Assembly: GCA_023145215.1 (NCBI GenBank)
Contig: JAGLED010000028.1
Location: forward strand, 1-33,318
Source: Rhodospirillales bacterium
Lineage (GTDB): Bacteria; Pseudomonadota; Alphaproteobacteria; Rhodospirillales; Casp-alpha2
Direction: 5' to 3'
Length of the DNA stretch: 33,318 bases
The position numbers and the translations under genes were made by a program. Position 1 is the first letter of the stretch; each line of letters begins with the position of its first letter. Below the pieces are notes generated by a model. The model was given only the letters and a program-made list of their open reading frames with translations, did not search any database and was not told the DNA's origin. This document shows, piece by piece, positions 14,832 to 22,123 of this stretch.

Positions 14832-15818
14832 TCAGCGCTCAATGACGTTGACGTCGACGCGGTTTCTGGGCTCACCCTCGCTCTTGTCGCCGAGCGCCCG
14901 CACGTCGATACGCGTCGAGCGGACGCCTTTTTCGATCAGGAACGAACGCACGGACAGGGCCCGCGACAGTGAGATCCGTCGGGCCTTGCTGGAAGTCAGG
15001 TCTTCGCCGGCGGCATACGCCATCAACTGAACGCGGGCGTTCTCGTCGGCGGAAAGCTTGCCGATCACGGCGTCGAGCGCGCTCTGACCGTCGGCGGAAA
15101 GTTTGGTGTCGTCACCGTTGAAGATGACCTGAACGGGGCCGTCGGCAGGCGTCGCGGTCGGTGCTGAAGCTTGCTCGGGTGCCTTTTCCTTCTTGGGGGC
15201 GGCGGCCTGTTCGGTTTGTTTCGGCGCGGTCGTCGGCTCGGCAGAACTCGGCATCGGCGGCGGTGGCGGGGCGGATGCGGTTTCAGGCGCCGGCGGTGGC
15301 GGTGGTGCCGAGGCGGTCTCGGTCGTCTTCGCGGGGGCCGGCGCGGGCGGCGGCGGTGGCGCTTTCTTCTCGGTCAGTTGTTTCGGGGCCGCCTCGGCCG
15401 GTTTCGGCGCTTCTGCGACCTTCGGCACGGGTGCCGGGGCAGGGGCTTTGGGCTGAGATGGCTTGGCCGCCATTTTCGGGGCCGAACCGGGCTGTTTCAG
15501 TTTGACCGTGGAACTGCCGGTGGGCGGCGGGACATGAAGTGTCGACTGCGGCATCGTCGGGCCGGGCATGAGCAGGCCGCCGGACGACGCCGGTGCACGG
15601 TAGTTGTAGCTCGGCGCCGATTGTTGTGGTGCGGTCGGGCTGGCTTGCCCACCGTTGAGCGCGCCCCAGTTGATGTAAACGTTGTCGGTCGCGGGCTGAT
15701 AGGAAGAGGTCTGCGCAATTGCCGACGAAGAAAGAAGCACGAAAGCCGCGGCGGCTGCACAGCCGATGGGCCGTAAGCCGGTAATGCGAAGTCGGTCGAA
15801 ATCCTGTCGGCGGATCAT
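14832..15818 (-). CDS. Secreted proline-rich protein with OmpA-like C-terminal domain
   Basis: 328 residues. A signal peptide (hydrophobic 18-33, likely cleavage after AIA at 35) is followed by about 190 residues rich in Pro, Ala and Lys, including several PPPPP runs, and an OmpA-like domain from about 230. The LSRALSVRSFLIEKGV helix and RNRVDVNV strand are there, but the usual GHTD with the peptidoglycan-binding aspartate is replaced by AYAAGED, so binding is uncertain. GGAGGCACC gives a strong ribosome site for the ATG. It stands 71 bases upstream of the MotA-like gene in the same direction and probably belongs to the same transcript. I propose a periplasmic partner of the motor; this is inference. 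Confidence 0.8.
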   Translation of the reverse strand: MIRRQDFDRLRITGLRPIGCAAAAAFVLLSSSAIAQTSSYQPATDNVYINWGALNGGQASPTAPQQSAPSYNYRAPASSGGLLMPGPTMPQSTLHVPPPTGSSTVKLKQPGSAPKMAAKPSQPKAPAPAPVPKVAEAPKPAEAAPKQLTEKKAPPPPPAPAPAKTTETASAPPPPPAPETASAPPPPPMPSSAEPTTAPKQTEQAAAPKKEKAPEQASAPTATPADGPVQVIFNGDDTKLSADGQSALDAVIGKLSADENARVQLMAYAAGEDLTSSKARRISLSRALSVRSFLIEKGVRSTRIDVRALGDKSEGEPRNRVDVNVIER

Positions 15819-15910
15819 GGTGCCTCCACAGCCCTGTCAGAGCGACGCGCTTGAGCGCGCTGAATTATCGCTTGAGAAAATACCGGAGCCAAGGCCCGGC
15901 CTCAACCGCT

Positions 15911-16717
15911 TTACGCGTTTTTAGCCGCGTTCTTCAATAATTGCCGGAAATCCCGGTCAAGGGAAGCGTTGGTCGCGATGACCTCGCCGGTCTCCAGCAT
16001 TTTGTCGCGGCCCTGAAAATCGGTGACGATGCCGCCGGCTTCGCGCACCAAAAGAATCCCCGCAGCCATGTCCCAGCTTGAAAGTCCGCGCTCCCAGAAC
16101 CCGTCATAGCGGCCGGCGGCTACGAACGCGAGGTCGAGCGCGGCAGCCCCGAACCGACGGATGCCCGAAGATGCCCCCATCACGGCCTGCAGTTCGGTCA
16201 CGAACGTCTCATGGCCCGGGCGGCCCAGAAACGGAATGCCGGTCGAAAACAGTGAATCCTGAATGCTGGTGCGTCCCGATACGCGTAGACGCGAATCGCG
16301 GAGGAACGCGCCCTTGCCGCGTTCCGCGTAATAAAGGTCGTCGGTGATCGGATTGTAGACGACACCGGCCTCAAGTCGTTTATCGCGCTCCAGCGCCACG
16401 GAAACGGCGAAATGCGCAATGCCGTGCAGGAAGTTGGTGGTGCCGTCGAGCGGGTCGATAATCCACTTGTTGGAAATGTCCGAGCCTTCGATGACGCCGC
16501 TTTCCTCGTTCACGAAGCCGTACGCCGGGCGTGCCTTCTGGAGTTCCTCGATGAGGATTTTTTCAGCCTTGGTGTCGGCCTTGGTGACGAAATCCGCCGG
16601 ACCCTTGCGGGACACCTGCAGGTTTTCAATCTCGCCGAAGTCGCGCCTGAGCGCACGCCCCGCCTTTTGCGCGGCGTTGACCATGATCGTCAGAAGCGGG
16701 GTCAGGCGGTTGGACAT
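15911..16717 (-). CDS. suhB: Inositol monophosphatase family protein SuhB
   Basis: 268 residues, the family length. The metal site is complete: NEESG with Glu71, DPLDGTTNF with Asp88 and Asp91, and SSWDMAAGILLVREAGG near 216-232 with the third aspartate. The enzyme removes phosphate from myo-inositol 1-phosphate or related sugars in a Mg-dependent reaction in the cytoplasm; SuhB homologues also join rRNA antitermination complexes. It lies 15 bases after the efp stop, so the two are likely co-transcribed. The 92 bases between its stop and the next gene include a 5-bp GC hairpin but no T run. Confidence 0.93.
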   Translation of the reverse strand: MSNRLTPLLTIMVNAAQKAGRALRRDFGEIENLQVSRKGPADFVTKADTKAEKILIEELQKARPAYGFVNEESGVIEGSDISNKWIIDPLDGTTNFLHGIAHFAVSVALERDKRLEAGVVYNPITDDLYYAERGKGAFLRDSRLRVSGRTSIQDSLFSTGIPFLGRPGHETFVTELQAVMGASSGIRRFGAAALDLAFVAAGRYDGFWERGLSSWDMAAGILLVREAGGIVTDFQGRDKMLETGEVIATNASLDRDFRQLLKNAAKNA

Positions 16718-16732
16718 ACGTAAGGCCGCCGG

Positions 16733-17302
16733 TCAGTCTTTTGCGCGTTCGACGTAGGTGCCCTCGCGGGTATCGACGACGATGCGCGTGCCGGCTTCGA
16801 TGTGCGGCGGCACCAGAACCTTGACGCCGTTCTCCATCACCGCAGGTTTGTACGACGAGGACGCCGTCTGGCCTTTGACGACGGCATCGGCTTCGACAAC
16901 TTCGAGCGTCACGTGTTGCGGCAGTTCGACGCCAAGCGGTTCGCCTTCGAAGGATTCGATCATCACGTTCATGCCGTCCTTGAGATACGGGACGGCATAT
17001 TCGCCGACCGCTTCGCTCGAAAGCGCGATCTGCTCGTAGTTTTCGGCGTTCATGAACGTGTGCATGTCGCCGTCCGAGAACAGGTACTGGTATTCGGTCT
17101 GTTCAAGGCGCACGCGCTCGACTTTTTCCGACGAGCGGAAACGCTCGTTCAGCTTGGTGCCGTCGCGGATGTCCTTCAGCTCGACCTGGAGGTAAGCACC
17201 ACCCTTGCCCGGCTGGGTGTGGGCGATTTTCACCGCGCGCCAAAGGCGGTTCTGATGTTCGATAACCATCCCGGGACGGATGGCGTTGCCGTCGATCTTC
17301 AT
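16733..17302 (-). CDS. efp: Elongation factor P
   Basis: 189 residues with the three beta-barrel domains of EF-P. The N-terminal KOW-like domain has HTQPGKGGAYLQV; Lys33 in the PGKGG loop is the residue that EpmA/EpmB lysylate in many proteobacteria. The closing domain contains GVELPQHVTLEVVEADAVVKGQT and a C-terminal GTRIVVDTREGTYVERAKD. EF-P enters stalled ribosomes between the P and E sites and rescues synthesis of Pro-Pro stretches. That suits this genome, whose OmpA-like and TolA proteins are very proline-rich. epmA/epmB are not in the window. The gene precedes suhB, and the 92-base gap upstream to thiE likely carries its promoter. Confidence 0.95.
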   Translation of the reverse strand: MKIDGNAIRPGMVIEHQNRLWRAVKIAHTQPGKGGAYLQVELKDIRDGTKLNERFRSSEKVERVRLEQTEYQYLFSDGDMHTFMNAENYEQIALSSEAVGEYAVPYLKDGMNVMIESFEGEPLGVELPQHVTLEVVEADAVVKGQTASSSYKPAVMENGVKVLVPPHIEAGTRIVVDTREGTYVERAKD

Positions 17303-17394
17303 GTCGGTCTCGTCCTGAAATCTGTCCTTGGGGTCAACCCGGCGCGGGTTCTATCAGGTCGCACCGGGGGATGTCACCGAAAAGTTGCTAAACG

Positions 17395-18042
17395 TCAGGA
17401 CGCAAGGACGCCCGCAAAGGCGCGCACGCCGGCTTCTGGGCCGTCCGGATGGTTCCAGATGCTTCCGATCACCGCCAGATAGTTGGCGCCTGCATCGACC
17501 AGGGGCCTGCAGTTCTCGGCGGTAATGCCGCCGATGGCGACGCAGGGGATGACTGTCATCTCCGACCAGAACTCAAGGATGTCGGGCGTCGCGTGATGCC
17601 GGGCTTCCTTGGATTGGGACGGGAAGAATGCGCCGAACGCGACATAGTCCGCGCCTGCGTCACCGGCCTCGATCGCCAGGTCGCGGCTGGCGTGGCAGGT
17701 CACGCCGATGATGGCGTCCGGACCCAACAATGTACGCGCTTCATCGTAACTTGCATCCTGCTGGCCGACGTGCACGCCGTCGGCGCCTGTGTCGCGGGCG
17801 ATATCAGGGCGGTCGTTGACGATCAGCGGGATATCGAAGTTGTGGCAGACCGGGGTCAATGCCTCGGCCGCACGCCTGATGTCGTCATCGCTGACATCTT
17901 TCAAACGCAGTTGCACCGCGCCGACGATCTCCGGCTTGGCAGCGATGGCACGCGAAAGGTCGTCCGCGAAGGTATCGGCATCAAGTTGCGGCGGTGTCAG
18001 CAGGTAGAGCTTACAGGGCTCGTCTGTCACTTTTACGTTCAT
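17395..18042 (-). CDS. thiE: Thiamine-phosphate synthase
   Basis: 215-residue TIM-barrel enzyme. GAVQLRLKD at 41-49, NDRPDIARDTGADGVHVGQQD at 76-96, GVTCHASRDLAIEAGDAGADYVAFGAFFPS and the closing IPCVAIGGIT phosphate loop are the ThiE signatures. It joins HMP pyrophosphate and thiazole phosphate to thiamine phosphate in the cytoplasm. The ATG overlaps the stop of the preceding hypothetical gene in ATGA, so translation is coupled and the operon gap-hypothetical-thiE is likely. There is no other thiamine gene and no visible TPP riboswitch in the window, which suggests control differs from the usual thi operons. The QxRxK element here reads QLRLK. Confidence 0.92.
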   Translation of the reverse strand: MNVKVTDEPCKLYLLTPPQLDADTFADDLSRAIAAKPEIVGAVQLRLKDVSDDDIRRAAEALTPVCHNFDIPLIVNDRPDIARDTGADGVHVGQQDASYDEARTLLGPDAIIGVTCHASRDLAIEAGDAGADYVAFGAFFPSQSKEARHHATPDILEFWSEMTVIPCVAIGGITAENCRPLVDAGANYLAVIGSIWNHPDGPEAGVRAFAGVLAS

Positions 18043-18449
18043 GTATCGGTGTTTCCTTCAAGCCACGCGGCCAGATCGTATGTGTCGCCGGCCATGTCAT
18101 AGGCGGCAATCGGACCGCCGTCCAGAACCATGCCGTCGGCCATGTCGCGGAGCTTCGCCAATACGCCCTCGGGGGCGTCGAGACGGATGTTCTGACTGCC
18201 GAAACGCAGCGCCTGCATCGCCTGGCCTGGGTCGGCGCCGCAGTCGATGACCGCGACGATGTCGCTGTCCGGATTTTCGGCGCGGACGGCGTCGATCATA
18301 CGATTGAAGACATCGGCGCCCATCGACGCAGCGGCGCCCGGCGCGCTGATCAGCGTCACCGGGCGTCCGAGGTCTTTTGCGGTGGCCACGGCGTCGCGCA
18401 CGTGGCCGATGTCGTGGACGATCAGAAAGGGTCTCGAAAGACCGCTCAT
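18039..18449 (-). CDS. Conserved hypothetical protein coupled to thiE
   Basis: 136 residues; I do not recognise a named domain. The sequence alternates hydrophobic strands and helices (PFLIVHDIGHVRDAVATAKDL, PVTLISAPGAAASMGADVF, IVAVIDCGADPGQAMQALRFG, MVLDGG), which looks like a small alpha/beta or Rossmann-like fold of about four strands. There is no signal peptide or membrane segment. The AVIDCGADPGQAMQALR part is the best candidate for a conserved motif. It lies 13 bases after gap and overlaps thiE by 4 bases, which suggests a role linked to glycolysis or thiamine-phosphate metabolism. The product should be cytoplasmic. Confidence 0.7.
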   Translation of the reverse strand: MSGLSRPFLIVHDIGHVRDAVATAKDLGRPVTLISAPGAAASMGADVFNRMIDAVRAENPDSDIVAVIDCGADPGQAMQALRFGSQNIRLDAPEGVLAKLRDMADGMVLDGGPIAAYDMAGDTYDLAAWLEGNTDT

Positions 18450-18462
18450 CCGATTCCGGACA

Positions 18463-19467
18463 TCAAAGGCCGGCCATCACCTTGGCGGTGTCCGGCATGC
18501 GGTTCGAGAAGCCCCACTCGTTGTCGTACCAGCTCAGTACGCGCACGAGGTTGCCCTCGATCACCTGCGTCTGCGTGGCGTCAAAAGTGGAACTGTTCGG
18601 GTTGTGGTTGAAATCGATGGAAACCAACGGTTCGACGTTGTAGCCGAGCACGCCCTTGAGCGGGCCTTCGGCGGCCGCCTTCATCGCTTCGTTGATTTCT
18701 TCCGCCGTCGTGTTGCGCCCGGCGACGATCTTGAGGTCGATCAGCGACACGTTCTGGGTCGGCACACGAACCGAAGTGCCGTCCAACTTGCCCTTCAGGT
18801 CCGGCAGCACCAGACCGACGGCCTTGGCGGCGCCTGTCGAAGTCGGGATCAGCGAAGCCGAAGCCGTACGCGCGCGGCGCGGGTCGGAGTGCAGCGTATC
18901 CAGCGTGCGCTGGTCGCCGGTGAAGGCGTGGATGGTGGTCATGAAACCTTTTTCTAGGCCGACCAGGTTGTGCAGTACGTGTGCGACCGGGGCCAGGCAG
19001 TTGGTGGTGCACGACGCGTTGGAGACGACGGTGTCGTCGGCGGTCAGCGTGTCGTGGTTGACGCCGTAGACGATGGTCTTGTCGACATCCTTGCCCGGTG
19101 CCGAAATCAACACTTTCTTGGCGCCGGCTTCGATATGCTTTCCGGCGCTTTCGCGGTCGACGAACAGCCCGGTGCATTCCATCGCAATATCGACGCCAAG
19201 TTCGCCCCACGGCAGGTCGGCGGGGTTGCGCTCTGCGGTGACCTTGATCGGACCGGCGCCGACGTCGATCGTGTCGCCGTCGACCTTCACGTCGCCGGGG
19301 AACGGGCCGTGGGTCGAATCGTAGCGGAACAGATGCGCATTCATGTCTACCGAGCCGAGATCGTTGATCGCGACGACTTCGATGTCGTTGCGGCGGCTCT
19401 CCATGATGCCGCGCAGCACCAGACGACCAATCCGACCAAAACCGTTAATGGCAACGCGTACCGCCAT
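18463..19467 (-). CDS. gap: Glyceraldehyde-3-phosphate dehydrogenase, type I
   Basis: 334 residues, full length. The Rossmann motif [10 protein letters not shown] at 7-16, VVAINDL (Asp36, pointing to NAD), the catalytic [13 protein letters not shown] with Cys153, the [20 protein letters not shown]-loop and the closing [12 protein letters not shown] are all intact. It oxidises glyceraldehyde 3-phosphate to 1,3-bisphosphoglycerate in glycolysis, or the reverse in gluconeogenesis. A GAGGAAACA site precedes the ATG. It heads the transcript that continues through the hypothetical gene into thiE. The upstream region is divergent from the DUF4164 gene and contains three TTTGCGC-type motifs. Confidence 0.96.
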   Translation of the reverse strand: MAVRVAINGFGRIGRLVLRGIMESRRNDIEVVAINDLGSVDMNAHLFRYDSTHGPFPGDVKVDGDTIDVGAGPIKVTAERNPADLPWGELGVDIAMECTGLFVDRESAGKHIEAGAKKVLISAPGKDVDKTIVYGVNHDTLTADDTVVSNASCTTNCLAPVAHVLHNLVGLEKGFMTTIHAFTGDQRTLDTLHSDPRRARTASASLIPTSTGAAKAVGLVLPDLKGKLDGTSVRVPTQNVSLIDLKIVAGRNTTAEEINEAMKAAAEGPLKGVLGYNVEPLVSIDFNHNPNSSTFDATQTQVIEGNLVRVLSWYDNEWGFSNRMPDTAKVMAGL

Positions 19468-19531
19468 TGTTTCCTCCTGAGCTGGCCGCGGCCGGAAAGG
19501 GCCGGGCGAATGTGGTTAACAGAGATGTTTC

Positions 19532-19606
19532 GCGCGCAAAAAAACGGGTTTCCCGGGAAAGGTCAACGACTGTTTGCGCGCGGGCCTGTGACCAAGTGTG
19601 CGCAAA
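19532..19606. promoter_or_regulatory. Three TTTGCGC/GCGCAAA motifs in the gap - DUF4164 divergent region
   Basis: GCGCGCAAA at 19532-19540 and its exact complement TTTGCGCGC at 19573-19581 form a 9-bp inverted pair; TGCGCAAA at 19599-19606 is a third related copy. They lie 65-140 bases upstream of gap in a region of about 265 bases without a gene and may be operator half-sites. Which regulator binds is unknown. Confidence 0.35.
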
Positions 19607-19733
19607 GGGGGAAAATGTAGGGAATCTCAGATTTGTAGACGGGGTATTTCAGGTATCAATTGACCTTAATCCCCGGATGGGCTTACGGTCGCGTCTGTTT
19701 TAACAGGGCGTGCTCAAACTGGGGGTATTCGCG

Positions 19734-19988
19734 TTGTCGACTTCGACCATCGCCAAGGCGTCGCGTGTCGAACGGGCTTTCGAGAGACTGGAAGCCGCCG
19801 TGGACCGGCTCGACGTCGCACTTTCGTCGCGTGGAGCCGGCGAGATCGGCGACTCGGATAATGAGGCGATCGACCGGTTGAGGCGCGAGAATGCCGAGTT
19901 GAAAGACCTGAACCGTGCCGCCGCCGATCGTCTGGCAAACACGATCCAACGCCTCGATTCCCTGCTGATAAAACCGGAAGACGACTGA
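19734..19988 (+). CDS. DUF4164 coiled-coil protein upstream of zapA
   Basis: About 84 residues, nearly all helix: VERAFERLEAAVDRLDVAL and a second heptad stretch RLRRENAELKDLNRAAADRLANTIQRLDSLL. This is the DUF4164 pattern found just before zapA in many alphaproteobacteria. TTG at 19734 is preferred because GGGGG lies 8 bases upstream; a GTG at 19710 would add 8 residues but has a weaker site. Its stop is one base before the zapA start, so translation is coupled. A role in division with ZapA is likely by context but not shown. The protein is cytoplasmic. Confidence 0.75.
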   Translation: MSTSTIAKASRVERAFERLEAAVDRLDVALSSRGAGEIGDSDNEAIDRLRRENAELKDLNRAAADRLANTIQRLDSLLIKPEDD

Positions 19989-19989
19989 C

Positions 19990-20325
19990 ATGGCGCAGGT
20001 CACCGTTACCATCAACGACCGCCGTTACAACGTCGCCTGCGACGACGGCCAGGAGGCGCATCTGTCGCGTCTCGGCGCTTATATCGACCGACGTGTCAGC
20101 GAACTCGTCGCCGCCGTGGGGCAGATCGGGGATGCCAAACTCTTGGTCATGGTGTCGCTTCTGATCGCCGATGAACTGTCGGATGCCTACGCCGAGATGG
20201 AGACCATTAAGTCCGGCGGCAAGGGCGCTGCGGCTGCCGCCGCGGCCGAGACCCGGTTGGGCGAAAGCCTGGAAAAAATCTCCGAACGCATCGAAAGCAT
20301 TGCCGAGAGCCTGGAACGCACCTAG
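19990..20325 (+). CDS. zapA: Cell division protein ZapA
   Basis: 111 residues. MAQVTVTINDRRYNVACDDGQEAHLSRLGAYIDRRVSEL is the globular ZapA head with the conserved charged residues that bind FtsZ. ADELSDAYAEME begins the dimerisation helix, and an Ala-rich hinge then leads to a C-terminal coiled coil (ESLEKISERIESIAESLER). ZapA crosslinks FtsZ filaments at midcell. It follows the DUF4164 gene by one base and is followed directly by 6S RNA and fau, the classical order. The 3' end of the gene overlaps the likely 6S promoter (TTGCCG at 20300 and TAGGTT at 20323, 17 apart). Confidence 0.92.
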   Translation: MAQVTVTINDRRYNVACDDGQEAHLSRLGAYIDRRVSELVAAVGQIGDAKLLVMVSLLIADELSDAYAEMETIKSGGKGAAAAAAAETRLGESLEKISERIESIAESLERT

Positions 20326-20332
20326 GTTGGGG

Positions 20333-20495
20333 ATGACGGGCTGCGGGGTACGTCAGGCCTACGTTATCCCTGGGGCCTTAAATCCACCGTAAGGGAGCTG
20401 TCCCTGCCGGTCCCCTGGGATCGGTATTCACGGCGCCCACCTGCTGAAGCAGGCCACGGAGGATCTCACGGCCAACGGCTCATGCGGCCCGTCGT
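20333..20495 (+). ncRNA. ssrS: 6S RNA (SsrS)
   Basis: About 163 bases between zapA and fau, the conserved 6S locus of proteobacteria. The ends pair in a 12-bp closing stem with two G-U pairs (20333-20344 with 20484-20495), and the middle has the CCTGGGGCC and AGGGAGCTGTCCCT elements typical of alphaproteobacterial 6S RNA around the open central bubble. The RNA mimics an open promoter and sequesters sigma70-RNA polymerase in stationary phase. Ends are estimated from the closing stem; a weak promoter inside the zapA end would start transcription near 20335. Confidence 0.85.
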
Positions 20496-20527
20496 CTATT
20501 TCAGTTCAACCGGTTAAACCCGTTTTC

Positions 20528-21133
20528 ATGTCCGAGCCCGCGATCCGCAAAGACCAGGAACGAAAGTCTGCGTCCGCGCGGCGCGCTCAGCTGCACGCAG
20601 AGAATCCTGATGCCGGCATCCGTCTGGCCGGTCACGTTCGGGACGCGGCGAAACAACTCGGCCTTGCAGGCGTGCCGAAGACGGCGTCGGTATTCTGGTC
20701 GATGGGGACCGAGATCGATACCGGGCCGCTGTTGAAGACACTCCACGCCATGGGGCATCGGACCGCGTTGCCGGTGGTGGAAAAGAACGGGGTGCCGCTG
20801 GTCTTTCGCGCCTGGGCACCCGGCGAGGCACTTTTCGACGGCGGGTTCGGTACCTCCATCCCCAACAAGGATGCCGAGCAAGTGACGCCCGACGTGGTTT
20901 TCGTGCCGCTTCTGGCGCTCGACAATGAAGGGTTCCGGCTTGGTTACGGGGGCGGATTTTACGACCGCACCCTTGAGATGCTGCGCGCCGGCGCCGATGA
21001 TGTGATCGCCATAGGTGTTGCATTTTCCGGGCAACGGGTGGACACCGTGCCGCGCGGCCCGCACGACCAGCCTGTCGATTGGATCGCGACGGAGCAGGGC
21101 GTCAGCAAGTTCGGGCCCAAGGGAGCGTTATGA
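20528..21133 (+). CDS. fau: 5-formyltetrahydrofolate cyclo-ligase
   Basis: 201 residues. The opening KDQERKSASARRAQL resembles the basic N-terminus of the family, with SVFWSMGTEIDTGPLL in the middle and the ATP/folate loop RLGYGGGFYDRTLEML near 139-154. The enzyme converts 5-formyl-THF to 5,10-methenyl-THF with ATP in the cytoplasm (also called YgfA). It stands just after 6S RNA and may be made from readthrough of that RNA. Its stop overlaps the ymdB start in ATGA. The ribosome site is weak. Confidence 0.92.
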   Translation: MSEPAIRKDQERKSASARRAQLHAENPDAGIRLAGHVRDAAKQLGLAGVPKTASVFWSMGTEIDTGPLLKTLHAMGHRTALPVVEKNGVPLVFRAWAPGEALFDGGFGTSIPNKDAEQVTPDVVFVPLLALDNEGFRLGYGGGFYDRTLEMLRAGADDVIAIGVAFSGQRVDTVPRGPHDQPVDWIATEQGVSKFGPKGAL

Positions 21134-21945
21134 GAGTATTGATGATCGGTGATGTCGTCGGCAGTGCGGGACGTGCGGTCCTCAATGCCAACCTGCCGAT
21201 GCTGCGCCAGAGGCTGAAGACCGACTTCGTGATCGTCAACGGCGAGAACGCGGCGCACGGCTTCGGCATCACCGGGAATATCTGCGACAGCTTCTACCAG
21301 GCGGGCGCCGATTGTATCACCACCGGCAATCACGTGTTCGACCAGCGCGACGTGGTTGGGCAGATGGAGCGCGACGACAAGATTCTGCGCCCGATCAATT
21401 ATCCCCCCGACACGCCCGGCAAGGGGTTCGGCTTTTACAAGACTGACGACGGCAAACGTATCCTCGTCGCCAACGTCATGTGCCGTTTGTTCATGGAATT
21501 GCTCGACGATCCGTTCCGCGCCCTCGACGAACTTTTGAAGCGCTACAGGCTCGGACGCGATGCGGATGCGATCATCCTCGACGTGCACGGCGAGGCAACC
21601 AGCGAAAAGCAGGCCATCGGCCACTATGTGGACGGCCGTGCCTCAATCGTCGTCGGGACCCACACGCACGTGCCTACGGCTGATACCTGGGTGCTGCCGG
21701 GCGGGACGGCTTATCAGTCCGATTTGGGTATGACGGGTGACTACGACTCTGTCATCGGGATGAAAAAGGATCTGTCGGTGCAGCGGTTCCTGACCAAGGC
21801 GGAAAAAATCCGTCTGGAACCGGCGACGGAGGACGGCACGCTGTGCGGGTGCTTTGTCGTTCTGGACGACAAAACCGGGCTTGCGAAACGGATCGAACCG
21901 GTCCGCGTCGGAGCCCGCCTGACGGAGACGATACCCAAACCCTGA
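21130..21945 (+). CDS. YmdB-family metallophosphoesterase (TIGR00282)
   Basis: 271 residues. MRVLMIGDVVGSAGR with Asp8, NGENAAHG with Glu39 and Asn40, TTGNHVFDQRD and VVGTHTHVPTAD supply the two-metal site, and LGMTGDYDSVIGM closes it. Family members in Bacillus hydrolyse 2',3'-cyclic nucleotides and affect biofilm versus motility; the role in alphaproteobacteria is not defined. The start at 21130 is chosen since MRVLMIGD matches family N-termini and overlaps the fau stop. The gene before yebC is separated from it by 178 bases that hold a TTGACA at 21986 but no clear -10, so a promoter there is weakly supported. Confidence 0.88.
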   Translation: MRVLMIGDVVGSAGRAVLNANLPMLRQRLKTDFVIVNGENAAHGFGITGNICDSFYQAGADCITTGNHVFDQRDVVGQMERDDKILRPINYPPDTPGKGFGFYKTDDGKRILVANVMCRLFMELLDDPFRALDELLKRYRLGRDADAIILDVHGEATSEKQAIGHYVDGRASIVVGTHTHVPTADTWVLPGGTAYQSDLGMTGDYDSVIGMKKDLSVQRFLTKAEKIRLEPATEDGTLCGCFVVLDDKTGLAKRIEPVRVGARLTETIPKP

Positions 21946-22123
21946 CGAGGGGTTATCGGCAAAAACCGGCCGCGCCGCCAAAATCTTGACATATTGCCCG
22001 TCGAAGATGATCCAGAAGGCTCGGCGCGGTATTCATTTGCCCGCCCCGATTGTAATATGGAGCGATTCGCGGCACGCATCGGCGTTGCCGCGTTTGCAGA
22101 TGTGAAAGAAACGGAACGACACC

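Noticed and set aside
12326-15818. Zorya phage-defence system (zorA/zorB)
   Set aside because: The two motor genes are similar in layout, but no zorC, zorD or zorE follows; the neighbours are an MFS gene and suhB/efp, and the setting is core genome.
17303-17394. TPP riboswitch near thiE/efp
   Set aside because: I could not find the conserved CUGAGA and related elements of the TPP aptamer upstream of thiE or gap.
21986-22014. Sigma70 promoter of yebC
   Set aside because: TTGACA is perfect but the hexamer 17 bases on (GATCCA) is a poor -10; not listed as a separate feature.
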